Assembly: GCA_903859265.1 (NCBI GenBank) | Contig: CAIOLZ010000458.1 | Coordinates: 1-7,226, forward strand | Direction of reading: 5' to 3' | Origin: an uncultured beta proteobacterium | GTDB taxonomy: Bacteria > Pseudomonadota > Gammaproteobacteria > Burkholderiales > Burkholderiaceae_C | DNA length: 7,226 nt | Part shown: piece after piece, positions 1 to 5,667 of the stretch | Layout of the letters: each line of letters begins with the position of its first letter | How positions within the stretch are numbered: position 1 is the first letter of the stretch | Program-made: the position numbers and the translations under genes | Notes under the pieces: generated by a model | What the model was told of the DNA's origin: nothing | Databases searched by the model: none | Seen by the model: the letters and a program-made list of their open reading frames with translations, nothing else

Positions 1-391
1 CGTGCACATTGAGCGCAATCAACCGACTTTTGATACTGCCAAAGGGCTCACGCAGGCTGCTGACCCACGCCGGGAAAAACGTGAACGCCAGCGTGTGCGG
101 CACCGCAAACTCGATAAAGTCCTGCCCCGCCGACGAATGTCCGCGCAACGCAGCACGCGTGCTCTGCAAGGACTGCAACATCTCCAGCGATTGCCCGTAC
201 AGAGTTTCACCAGCGGGCGTCAAGCGCGTCGGGTAGGAGCTGCGGTCCACCAGATCAGTGCCGGCCCAGGCCTCCAGTGACTGGATGCGCCGCGAGAACG
301 CCGGCTGGGTCACATGCCGCAATTGCGCGGACCGGCTAAAGCTGCGGGTCTCCGCCAAGCTCACAAAATCTTCAAGCCATTTGGTTTCCAT
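1..391 (-). CDS. LysR-family transcriptional regulator, HypT/YjiE-like (N-terminal 130 residues, truncated by window edge)
   Basis: This is the first 130 residues of a LysR-type DNA-binding regulator; the rest runs off the left edge. The ATG at 391 opens with METKWLEDFVSLAE, and a winged helix-turn-helix follows at about residues 18-37, centred on the family-typical VTQPAFSRRI. The usual L-T-x-A-G motif is at residues 57-61. A helical linker follows, and the effector-binding domain begins near residue 95. The opening residues and the A-V-P-H-T-L start of the effector domain resemble E. coli HypT (YjiE), a hypochlorite-responsive regulator. That comparison is from memory, and the ligand-sensing part is mostly missing. 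No clear Shine-Dalgarno sequence precedes the start. The exporter gene ends 31 bp upstream in the same direction, so the two may be co-transcribed. LysR membership is near certain; the HypT-like subfamily is moderate. Confidence 0.9.
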   Translation of the reverse strand, partial: METKWLEDFVSLAETRSFSRSAQLRHVTQPAFSRRIQSLEAWAGTDLVDRSSYPTRLTPAGETLYGQSLEMLQSLQSTRAALRGHSSAGQDFIEFAVPHTLAFTFFPAWVSSLREPFGSIKSRLIALNVH

Positions 392-422
392 GGCGCCGAT
401 TATCGATGGCCGGACATGGCGC

Positions 423-2294
423 TCATGCAGCGACCGCCTCGCTGGACTGCTGCAAAGACCACATCTGCGCATAACGGCCGTTGGCGGCCAACAGGTCGGC
501 GTGCTTGCCGCGCTCGATGATGCGCCCGGCATCCATCACCAGGATTTCATGCGCGTCTACCACGGTGGAGAGCCGGTGGGCAATCACCAGCGTGGTTTTG
601 TTGTGGGCCACGTTTTGCAACTCAGCCTGGATCGCACGCTCATTGGCGGAATCCAGCGCCGAAGTGGCTTCGTCAAAAATCATCACCGGGGGATTCTTCA
701 GCAGGGTTCTTGCGATCGCAACTCGCTGCTTTTCACCGCCGGAAAGTTTCAGGCCACGCTCGCCCACCATCGTGTCGTAACCCGCCGGCGCCGCGCTGAT
801 AAAGGCATGGATGTGGGCCGCCCGGGCGGCCGCCTCGACCTCGGCGCGGCTGCAACCGGGCTGGCCGTAGGCGATGTTGTATTCCACCGTGTCATTGAAC
901 AAAACCGTGTCTTGCGGGACGATACCAATGGCCTGGCGCACCGACGACTGGGTGACGGTTTTGATGTCCTGTCCGCCAATCAAAATACGGCCCTGCTGCA
1001 CATCGTAAAAACGAAACAAAAGCCGCGCCAGGGTGGATTTGCCAGAGCCCGATGGACCCACCACGGCAACCGTTTTTCCGCTCGGGATCTCAAATGAAAT
1101 ATCGTGCAGGATGGTGCGTGCGGGCTTATCGCGCACGGCGCCTGCGCTGCCGGCCGGATCGTAAGAAAACGTCACATGCTCAAACCGCACCGCAGCATGG
1201 CCCGGACGCAAAACCAGAGGCTTGGCCCCGGGCAGATCGGCAATTTCGCGTTCGCGCTCGAGCAGCGAGAACATTTTTTCCAGATCCGTCAGGCTTTGCT
1301 TGATTTCGCGGTAAATCACGCCCAGGAAGTTCAACGGGATGTAGAGCTGAATCATGAAGGCGTTGACCATCACCAGATCACCCAGCGTCATTCGCCCCGC
1401 AACCACGCCCTGCGTCGCGCGCCAGAGCATGGTGACCAGAGCAATCGCGATGATGAGTTGCTGCCCGGTGTTGAGAATGCTCAGCGTGGTCTGGCTCTTG
1501 ACTGCGGCGCGCCGGTAACGCTCCAGATTTTCGTCATAGCGCCTGGCCTCAAACTCCTCGTTGTTGAAGTACTTGACGGTTTCGTAATTGAGCAGCGAGT
1601 CGATTGCGCGGCTGTTGGCGGTGGAATCGAGCTCGTTCATTTTTTTGCGGAACTGGGTACGCCACTCGGTCACAGAGATCGTGAAAAAAATGTAGAACAC
1701 CAGTGCAATGATGGTGATCCAGGCGAACCACACATCAAACTTGACCGCCAGCAAGGTCAGCACCAGCGTGACTTCGATCAGAGTGGGAACGATGCTGTAG
1801 AGCGAATAACTGATCAGCGAGTGCACGCCGCGCGTACCGCGCTCGATATCGCGCGTCATGCCGCCGGTTTGTCGCTCCAGATGAAAGCGCAGGCTCATGG
1901 CATGCAGGTGGCGAAACACCTGCAGGGAAATGCTGCGCGCCGCGCCCTCCGTGGCTTTGGCAAACACCAACTCGCGCAGTTCGGTAAACAGTGACGTTGA
2001 CAAACGCAGTGCACCGTAGCCCACCAGCAAGGCCACAGGAACTACCAAAATCGCTCTCGGGTCACCCGGTTTGAGGGTCATGGCATCGACCAGATTTTTG
2101 AGCAGCACGGGTACGGCGACGTTGGCAAGCTTGGCGCCCACCATGAAGGCCAATGCCGCCATGACGCGCCATTTGTAAACCCACAGGTAGGGAAAAAGCC
2201 GGCTCAGCGTTTGCCAGTCCGAATTGGTGTGCACGGGCGTAGCTGGGCCCGATGATGGAGCCACGGCAGGGACGACACTGAGAGAGGGACGCAT
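423..2294 (-). CDS. Atm1/ABCB7-type ABC exporter (fused permease and ATPase)
   Basis: A half-transporter of 623 residues that should dimerise in the inner membrane and export substrate using ATP. The transmembrane domain spans about residues 35-330 with six predicted helices. The nucleotide-binding domain follows, with A-loop Y378, Walker A GPSGSGKST at 413-421, Q-loop Q461, signature LSGGE at 517-521, Walker B VMIFDE at 537-542 with catalytic Glu, and H-loop H573, so it looks fully competent. The E-T-V-K-Y-F-N-N-E motif near residues 238-246 and the T-V-E-Y-N-I-A-Y-G segment are typical of the Atm1/ABCB7/HMT1 group. Known members move glutathione- or thiol-linked compounds and confer heavy-metal tolerance in some bacteria; the substrate here is inference. 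ATG 2294 is chosen over an in-frame TTG at 2303; neither has a good ribosome-binding site. The LysR gene follows after 31 bp. Confidence 0.95.
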   Translation of the reverse strand: MRPSLSVVPAVAPSSGPATPVHTNSDWQTLSRLFPYLWVYKWRVMAALAFMVGAKLANVAVPVLLKNLVDAMTLKPGDPRAILVVPVALLVGYGALRLSTSLFTELRELVFAKATEGAARSISLQVFRHLHAMSLRFHLERQTGGMTRDIERGTRGVHSLISYSLYSIVPTLIEVTLVLTLLAVKFDVWFAWITIIALVFYIFFTISVTEWRTQFRKKMNELDSTANSRAIDSLLNYETVKYFNNEEFEARRYDENLERYRRAAVKSQTTLSILNTGQQLIIAIALVTMLWRATQGVVAGRMTLGDLVMVNAFMIQLYIPLNFLGVIYREIKQSLTDLEKMFSLLEREREIADLPGAKPLVLRPGHAAVRFEHVTFSYDPAGSAGAVRDKPARTILHDISFEIPSGKTVAVVGPSGSGKSTLARLLFRFYDVQQGRILIGGQDIKTVTQSSVRQAIGIVPQDTVLFNDTVEYNIAYGQPGCSRAEVEAAARAAHIHAFISAAPAGYDTMVGERGLKLSGGEKQRVAIARTLLKNPPVMIFDEATSALDSANERAIQAELQNVAHNKTTLVIAHRLSTVVDAHEILVMDAGRIIERGKHADLLAANGRYAQMWSLQQSSEAVAA

Positions 2295-2299
2295 GGGCG

Positions 2300-2329
2300 A
2301 CAATCTTTATTTGAAATTCCAAGGATTGT
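2300..2329. promoter_or_regulatory. Inverted repeat in the divergent exporter/thioesterase gap (candidate operator)
   Basis: Two 9-base arms, ACAATCTTT at 2300-2308 and AAGGATTGT at 2321-2329, are inverted copies with one mismatch and a 12-base AT-rich spacer. They fill most of the roughly 39-bp gap between the exporter start (2294, minus) and the YciA-like gene start (2334, plus). Dyad symmetry between divergent genes suggests a shared operator. The right arm also contains the thioesterase ribosome-binding site, so an effect on translation is possible. No confident -10/-35 pair could be assigned in either direction, so the promoters probably reach into the flanking genes. A chance repeat remains possible. 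Confidence 0.3.
2321..2325 (+). promoter_or_regulatory. Ribosome-binding site that fixes the YciA-like start
   Basis: AAGGA lies 8 bases before ATG 2334 but only 2 bases before the in-frame GTG at 2328. The normal spacing therefore favours ATG 2334 as the true start. Confidence 0.65.
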
Positions 2330-2333
2330 GCCT

Positions 2334-2744
2334 ATGTCCACCCAAGCCCGCGCGGCCCTGACCGATTTGCCAACCGATCAGGAGCTGGTGCTCAAAGTCA
2401 TACCACTGCCCGCGGATTGCAATGCCAACGGCGATATTTTTGGTGGCTGGGTCATGGCGCAGGTAGATCTCGCCGGATCGGTGCTGCCAGCGCGGTACAC
2501 CAAAGGACGCATGGCGACCGTGGCGGTAAAAGAGTTTGTTTTCAAGCAACCCGTAAGGGTGGGCGACATCCTGAGCTTTTTCGCCAAGGTCGATCGTATT
2601 GGACGCACCTCGGTCACTGTCAATGTCGAGGTCTATGCCGAGCGCTATTTTGCACAGGGCCAGTATGCCAAGGTAACCCAGGCCACCCTGACCTATGTTG
2701 CGATTGATGAAGCCGGTCAACCCCGCGAGATTGCCAAAACCTGA
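2334..2744 (+). CDS. YciA-type acyl-CoA thioesterase (hotdog fold)
   Basis: A 136-residue cytoplasmic enzyme predicted to hydrolyse acyl-CoA thioesters to free acid and CoA. It closely resembles E. coli YciA (about 132 residues) over its whole length. The diagnostic stretch PADCNANGDIFGGW spans residues 26-39, with the presumed catalytic Asp at D34 and the G-G-W turn starting the central hotdog helix. The later motifs V-A-V-K-E-F-V-F and P-V-R-V-G-D match the family's first sheet strands. YciA enzymes act on a broad range of short to long acyl-CoAs and are usually hexamers; this is family knowledge. The start is set by AAGGA at 2321-2325. The gene is divergent from the exporter and converges on the small membrane-protein gene, whose stop codon is 7 bp away. 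Family assignment is firm; substrate preference is unknown. Confidence 0.93.
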   Translation: MSTQARAALTDLPTDQELVLKVIPLPADCNANGDIFGGWVMAQVDLAGSVLPARYTKGRMATVAVKEFVFKQPVRVGDILSFFAKVDRIGRTSVTVNVEVYAERYFAQGQYAKVTQATLTYVAIDEAGQPREIAKT

Positions 2745-2751
2745 TGTGGCG

Positions 2752-2943
2752 TCAGGGCGCGCAGCAATTGCGCATGTAGGTGGTTGCAAACCAGACCAGA
2801 ACACCGCAGAAAACGGCCGCCAATGCGCACACCAGCAGCAGCCGGCCAAAGTGCAGACCGGGCGTTTTGGCCGGCGGGGTTGCAAGCACCGCGTCTGCAA
2901 CTGCATTGGCCACGTCATCCGGGCGGGGTTCAGCGTTATGCAT
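2752..2943 (-). CDS. Small single-pass membrane protein, uncharacterised
   Basis: A 63-residue reading frame that I do not recognise. Residues 1-34 are polar and rich in Ala, Pro and Asp. A hydrophobic segment at about 35-53 could span the inner membrane, and a short tail ends in R-N-C-C-A-P with adjacent cysteines at 60-61. Further cysteines at 39 and 46 lie inside the membrane segment. ATG 2943 is 29 bp after the stop of the PaaI-like thioesterase in the same direction, so it is probably the last gene of that unit. No strong ribosome-binding site is visible. The hydrophobic pattern, the operon position and the lack of a better frame in this stretch support it. The main alternative is that it is not translated. 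Confidence 0.55.
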   Translation of the reverse strand: MHNAEPRPDDVANAVADAVLATPPAKTPGLHFGRLLLVCALAAVFCGVLVWFATTYMRNCCAP

Positions 2944-2972
2944 GATTGGGCACGGTGTAAAGGATTGGCAGG

Positions 2973-3452
2973 TCAGGAAACGATATAGGCCGCCGCGCCG
3001 GTGGATAAAAGTTTTCCGTCAGCGGCCAGAAACTCCATGCGCGTGGAGGCCACCCGCGAACCCAGCCGCATGACTTCCGCACGCAACTCAAAATAGTCGC
3101 TGATGCCCGGTCGCAAATAATCAATGCGCAGATCGATGGTCCCGAGTTTGCCAAAACGATGCAGGCGCGCCGACACCGGTTCGTCCATATGGCGTGCGCC
3201 GATGGCAGCCATCACGGCCAGGCCGCCCATGGCATCCATACCGGCGCTGATGACGCCACCGTGCAGGCGGTTGTAGCTGAAGTGGCCCACCAGTGAGTTG
3301 TGCATGTTCATTCTTGCGCGCACCTGTTGTGCCCGGATATCCGTAATCTTCAGGCCCAGCGTCTTGTTGAAAACAATCTGCTCTTCGAAGATCCGGGTCA
3401 GGCCCTGCAGAAATTCGGGCTCGAATTCAACATCGCTCAACGGCTGAATCAC
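2973..3452 (-). CDS. PaaI-like hotdog thioesterase family protein
   Basis: A 159-residue single-hotdog protein, probably a cytoplasmic acyl-CoA thioesterase. The core motif is at residues 61-77: N-R-L-H-G-G followed by M-D-A-M-G-G. H64-G65-G66 and D73 sit where PaaI/4HBT enzymes carry their active-site turn and helix acid. The C-terminal half (I-D-L-R-I-D-Y-L-R-P, then E-V-M-R-L-G-S-R-V-A) matches the later hotdog strands. The start is the GTG at 3452, which overlaps the upstream stop as GTGA (3449-3452), a classic translational-coupling arrangement. The open frame extends further upstream without a stop, but that part only covers the 50-residue gene in another frame and shows no family resemblance. 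The substrate cannot be told from sequence. Confidence 0.88.
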   Translation of the reverse strand: MIQPLSDVEFEPEFLQGLTRIFEEQIVFNKTLGLKITDIRAQQVRARMNMHNSLVGHFSYNRLHGGVISAGMDAMGGLAVMAAIGARHMDEPVSARLHRFGKLGTIDLRIDYLRPGISDYFELRAEVMRLGSRVASTRMEFLAADGKLLSTGAAAYIVS

Positions 3453-3601
3453 TGCTTGTTCTTGAGCTTGCCGCGCGGGATCACGGCGGTAGTAACGGTG
3501 GCGCGGACCGGCTCGCTCAGGCCCGACGCGGGCTTGGGAGGCGAGGAATCCTTCTTTGGTTTCTTGGCTTCTTTGTTGGTTTTTTGTTGACCTTTGGCCA
3601 T
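3449..3601 (-). CDS. Small lysine-rich protein, function unknown
   Basis: A 50-residue, strongly basic protein with 11 Lys and 2 Arg against 3 acidic residues. It opens with M-A-K-G-Q-Q-K-T-N-K-E-A-K-K-P-K-K and is probably disordered. There is no signal peptide or membrane segment. From memory, short proteins with this kind of opening recur in proteobacteria without assigned function; nucleic-acid or ribosome binding is only a guess from charge. The start is well supported: AGGAG at 3608-3612 lies 6 bases before ATG 3601. A longer frame runs upstream, but it crosses arfB antisense. The TGA stop overlaps the GTG start of the next thioesterase gene, so the two are probably translated together. 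Its 5' end faces arfB across 64 bp. Confidence 0.8.
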   Translation of the reverse strand: MAKGQQKTNKEAKKPKKDSSPPKPASGLSEPVRATVTTAVIPRGKLKNKQ

Positions 3602-3607
3602 GAAGTG

Positions 3608-3612
3608 CTCCT
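3608..3612 (-). promoter_or_regulatory. Strong ribosome-binding site of the lysine-rich small gene
   Basis: Read on the minus strand this is AGGAG, 6 bases before ATG 3601. It is one of the clearest Shine-Dalgarno sequences in the window. It selects the short 50-residue gene over the long upstream extension of the same frame. Confidence 0.75.
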
Positions 3613-3665
3613 GTGAATGGTGGGCGGATGAAAACTTTCGCAGCCTGAAGTCTAATACCTCTGCC

Positions 3666-4067
3666 ATGACTATTCTGATCGACGAAAACGAAGTGACTAT
3701 CACCGCGATGCGCTCGCAAGGCGCGGGTGGCCAGAATGTCAACAAAGTTTCCAGTGCGATCCATTTGCGCTTCGATATTGGCGCCTCGTCCCTGAGCGCG
3801 GGCGTCAAATCACGGCTGCTGGCTTTGCGCGACAGCCGCATCACGCAGCATGGTGTTCTGGTCATCAAAGCCCAGCAGTTTCGCACCCAGGACATGAACC
3901 GACTGGATGCTTTTGAGAGACTGCATGCATTGGTCAACAGCGTCGCGCTGCCACCCCGTGTTCGCCATGCCACGCGACCAACACGTGCATCCCGAACACG
4001 CCGGCTTGAGGGGAAAAGCCAGCGCGCCGATGTGAAATCAATGCGTTCACGGGTGGTGCTCGAATGA
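3666..4067 (+). CDS. arfB: Alternative ribosome-rescue factor B (peptidyl-tRNA hydrolase, YaeJ type)
   Basis: A 133-residue protein that rescues stalled ribosomes lacking a usable stop codon by hydrolysing peptidyl-tRNA in the peptidyl-transferase centre. The catalytic GGQ is at residues 21-23 within R-S-Q-G-A-G-G-Q-N-V-N-K. The following S-A-I-H-L-R-F-D and V-I-K-A-Q motifs match E. coli ArfB (YaeJ, 140 residues). The basic C-terminal tail, beginning near R-P-T-R-A-S-R-T-R-R, is the part that enters the empty mRNA channel in known structures. No codon-recognition domain is present, which separates it from release factors 1 and 2. ATG 3666 is chosen because family homology begins there, though its ribosome-binding site is weak. 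Its stop overlaps the start of the next gene as ATGA at 4064-4067. Confidence 0.95.
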   Translation: MTILIDENEVTITAMRSQGAGGQNVNKVSSAIHLRFDIGASSLSAGVKSRLLALRDSRITQHGVLVIKAQQFRTQDMNRLDAFERLHALVNSVALPPRVRHATRPTRASRTRRLEGKSQRADVKSMRSRVVLE

Positions 4068-4888
4068 ACCGCCTGCAACGATGTGCTCTGGCCTTGTTTA
4101 CCGCGCTTTTTGGCGGGTGGGGCACGCCCGTTTGCGCGCAGTCGCTGGATGGACTCGACGCGCTGGAGTCGGTCCAGGGCATATTGAGCAACGCGCAAAC
4201 CTCACCACTGCCCGGTGGCTGGACGATTGGTGGTGTTGGCTATTCCGGATCCTCGACCTACCAGTTGGGTGATACCAGCAGCACACTCATCCCCGGCGGA
4301 ATTTATATGGGGACCGACGTCTTGTTTCTGGGTGACCGCGTTTTCTATACCTTCGCGCGCGAAGGCCCGCTCAGCTTTTTTGCCCGTGGGCGGGTGCGAC
4401 TTGGCAATCTCACGCCCGAGGACAAACCGCAATGGGCAGGCTTGTCCGAGCGCCAGGCGGAACTCGAAGGCGGGCTCGGCGCCGTACTGGTCAGCCCGGT
4501 CGGGCTCTGGACAGCGCGCGTCAGCAGCGACATCAGCGGCCGCTCGAATGGCTCGGAAGCGCTGCTGAACTGGTCAGCCCCCATCATCGATGATCGCTGG
4601 CTGGTGATGGGAGGCATGGGCCTGACCTGGCGATCGGGCAACCTGGCGAACTATTACTATGGCGGCATCTCCCCGGCCGAGGCCACGGCTACCAGACCCG
4701 CCTATGACGTCGGCAATACCTGGTCATTGACACCTTCGTTGGTCACCACCTACCGGATCAATCCCCAATGGCTGCTCGGTGGCGTGCTGAGTTATGAGGC
4801 GTTTTCCGACGCCGTGCGCGACAGCCCGCTGGTGCAAAAAGCCGGCCGCTACGATGCACTGGTAGGCGTTGGCTACGTCTGGAAATAG
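4064..4888 (+). CDS. MipA/OmpV family outer-membrane protein
   Basis: A 274-residue predicted outer-membrane beta-barrel. Residues 1-25 form a Sec signal peptide with a likely cleavage after V-C-A (25/26). The remainder has alternating aromatic and glycine-rich strands. The signature N-Y-Y-Y-G-G-I-S at about 196-203 and S-D-A-V-R-D-S-P-L-V at about 248-257 align by eye with E. coli MipA (YYYGVS and SDEVTDSPMV). MipA was described as a scaffold for murein hydrolase and synthase; other OmpV members have been linked to adhesion or antibiotic uptake. The role here is therefore open. The last strand ends G-Y-V-W-K rather than in a terminal Phe. ATG 4064 overlaps the arfB stop, so translation may be coupled. 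Its stop lies only 2 bp from the stop of the convergent crotonase gene. Confidence 0.92.
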   Translation: MNRLQRCALALFTALFGGWGTPVCAQSLDGLDALESVQGILSNAQTSPLPGGWTIGGVGYSGSSTYQLGDTSSTLIPGGIYMGTDVLFLGDRVFYTFAREGPLSFFARGRVRLGNLTPEDKPQWAGLSERQAELEGGLGAVLVSPVGLWTARVSSDISGRSNGSEALLNWSAPIIDDRWLVMGGMGLTWRSGNLANYYYGGISPAEATATRPAYDVGNTWSLTPSLVTTYRINPQWLLGGVLSYEAFSDAVRDSPLVQKAGRYDALVGVGYVWK

Positions 4889-4890
4889 GC

Positions 4891-5655
4891 TCAGACCCGG
4901 CTGAAATCGGGTCGGCGCTTCTCCATAAAGGCGGTAAAGGCTTCCTTGGCAGCAGGCTCTCGCAACATGCGACCAAAACTTTTCAGTTCATCTTCCATGT
5001 GCGCCTGAACCGGTGCCACGCTGCTCTTCTTGAGCAGCCGTTTGGTCTCCATCAGCGCAGACAAGGGCTTGGCAGCGAGCTTGCGGGCCTGGGCCTGGGC
5101 CAGCGCGTTGGCTTCGGTCGGCGGCACGATACGGTTGACCAGCCCCACCTCCAGCGCCGCCTCCGCCATGAAAGGCTCCCCCAGCAACAAGGCCTCCGCG
5201 GCACGGTGGTAACCCATCATTTGCGGCACCAGAAAACTGCTGGCAGCTTCCGGGCACAGGCCCAGGTTCACGAACGGCATGGAAAACGCCGCGTTGTCTC
5301 CGGCATAGACCAAATCGCAATGGAACAGGAGCGTGGTGCCCACGCCTACCGCTGGTCCACAGACCGCAGCAACCAGGGGTTTGGGAAAGCTTGCAACGGC
5401 GCGCAAAAACTGGAACACGGGGGCGTCAGTTCCGCCAGCAACACCGCTTAAAAAATCACCAATGTCATTACCGGCGCTGAATATGGTGGCATGACCCTGA
5501 ACCACCACGACCCGCACGTCGGAACTTTCCTTGGCCTGCTGCAGCGCGTCACTCATGGTCGCGTACATGGGCTGGGTGAAAGAGTTCTTCTTTTCCAGCC
5601 GGTTAATGGTCAGCGTCATGACGCCGTCGGCGGTGTCGATCAGGATATCTTGCAT
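4891..5655 (-). CDS. Crotonase-superfamily protein, probably delta3,delta2-enoyl-CoA isomerase rather than hydratase
   Basis: A 254-residue enzyme of the enoyl-CoA hydratase/isomerase superfamily. The first oxyanion-hole segment is FSAGND at 59-64 and the second is GPAVGVGTTL at 100-109, so CoA-thioester binding looks intact. Both glutamates used by classical hydratases (rat E144 and E164) are replaced, by T108 and F128 in my hand alignment. Instead, E136 in L-G-L-C-P-E-A-A-S-S sits where human ECI2 and yeast Eci1 keep their isomerase glutamate (P-E-G-C-S-S in ECI2). I therefore infer double-bond isomerisation that feeds unsaturated fatty acids into beta-oxidation. Automated annotation would probably say enoyl-CoA hydratase. 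AAGGA at 5663-5667 lies 7 bases before ATG 5655 and fixes the start; an in-frame extension upstream only covers the preceding gene. It follows the TesB-like gene by 10 bp. Confidence 0.93.
   Translation of the reverse strand: MQDILIDTADGVMTLTINRLEKKNSFTQPMYATMSDALQQAKESSDVRVVVVQGHATIFSAGNDIGDFLSGVAGGTDAPVFQFLRAVASFPKPLVAAVCGPAVGVGTTLLFHCDLVYAGDNAAFSMPFVNLGLCPEAASSFLVPQMMGYHRAAEALLLGEPFMAEAALEVGLVNRIVPPTEANALAQAQARKLAAKPLSALMETKRLLKKSSVAPVQAHMEDELKSFGRMLREPAAKEAFTAFMEKRRPDFSRV
4894..4913. terminator. Hairpin at the convergent gene ends (weak bidirectional terminator candidate)
   Basis: GACCCG at 4894-4899 pairs exactly with CGGGTC at 4908-4913, extendable by a G-T pair around a 6-base loop. 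It starts 5 bases after the mipA-like stop and lies within the last codons of the crotonase gene. There is no T-run on the plus strand and only a TTT in the minus direction, so it is not a standard intrinsic terminator. It may serve as an RNA 3'-end stabiliser or be coincidental. Confidence 0.25.
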
Positions 5656-5662
5656 GGTGTCG

Positions 5663-5667
5663 TCCTT
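5663..5667 (-). promoter_or_regulatory. Ribosome-binding site of the crotonase, overlapping the upstream stop codon
   Basis: Read on the minus strand, AAGGA shares two bases with the TAA stop (5668-5666) of the TesB-like gene and lies 7 bases before ATG 5655. This placement favours reinitiation or coupled translation. Confidence 0.65.

Noticed and set aside
392..422. GGCGCC-containing inverted segment between the exporter and LysR genes
   Set aside because: There are only 5 paired bases across a 20-base loop, which is expected by chance in GC-rich sequence.
258..1994. Long plus-strand open frames (258-1097 and 1104-1994) antisense to the exporter gene
   Set aside because: They lie opposite a gene with every ABC motif intact. 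Their translations show no recognisable domain and have the Arg/His/Gln-rich composition typical of antisense shadows in GC-rich DNA.
2741..2755. Short hairpin CTGATG-TGG-CGTCAG spanning the convergent stop codons
   Set aside because: The stem is 6 bp with a G-T pair on one strand and a mismatch on the other, and no T-run follows. It is too weak to call a terminator.
3602..3665. Divergent promoters between the lysine-rich gene and arfB
   Set aside because: Promoters must lie in or near these 64 bp, but no -35/-10 pair with good match and spacing was convincing on either strand.
3453..3764. N-terminal extension of the PaaI-like thioesterase frame
   Set aside because: The extra residues cover the lysine-rich gene and arfB in the wrong frame. 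The GTGA overlap gives a well-supported start at 3452.
3602..4198. N-terminal extension of the lysine-rich small gene to 249 residues
   Set aside because: The extension is antisense to arfB and the start of the mipA-like gene. A strong AGGAG directly before ATG 3601 marks the real start.
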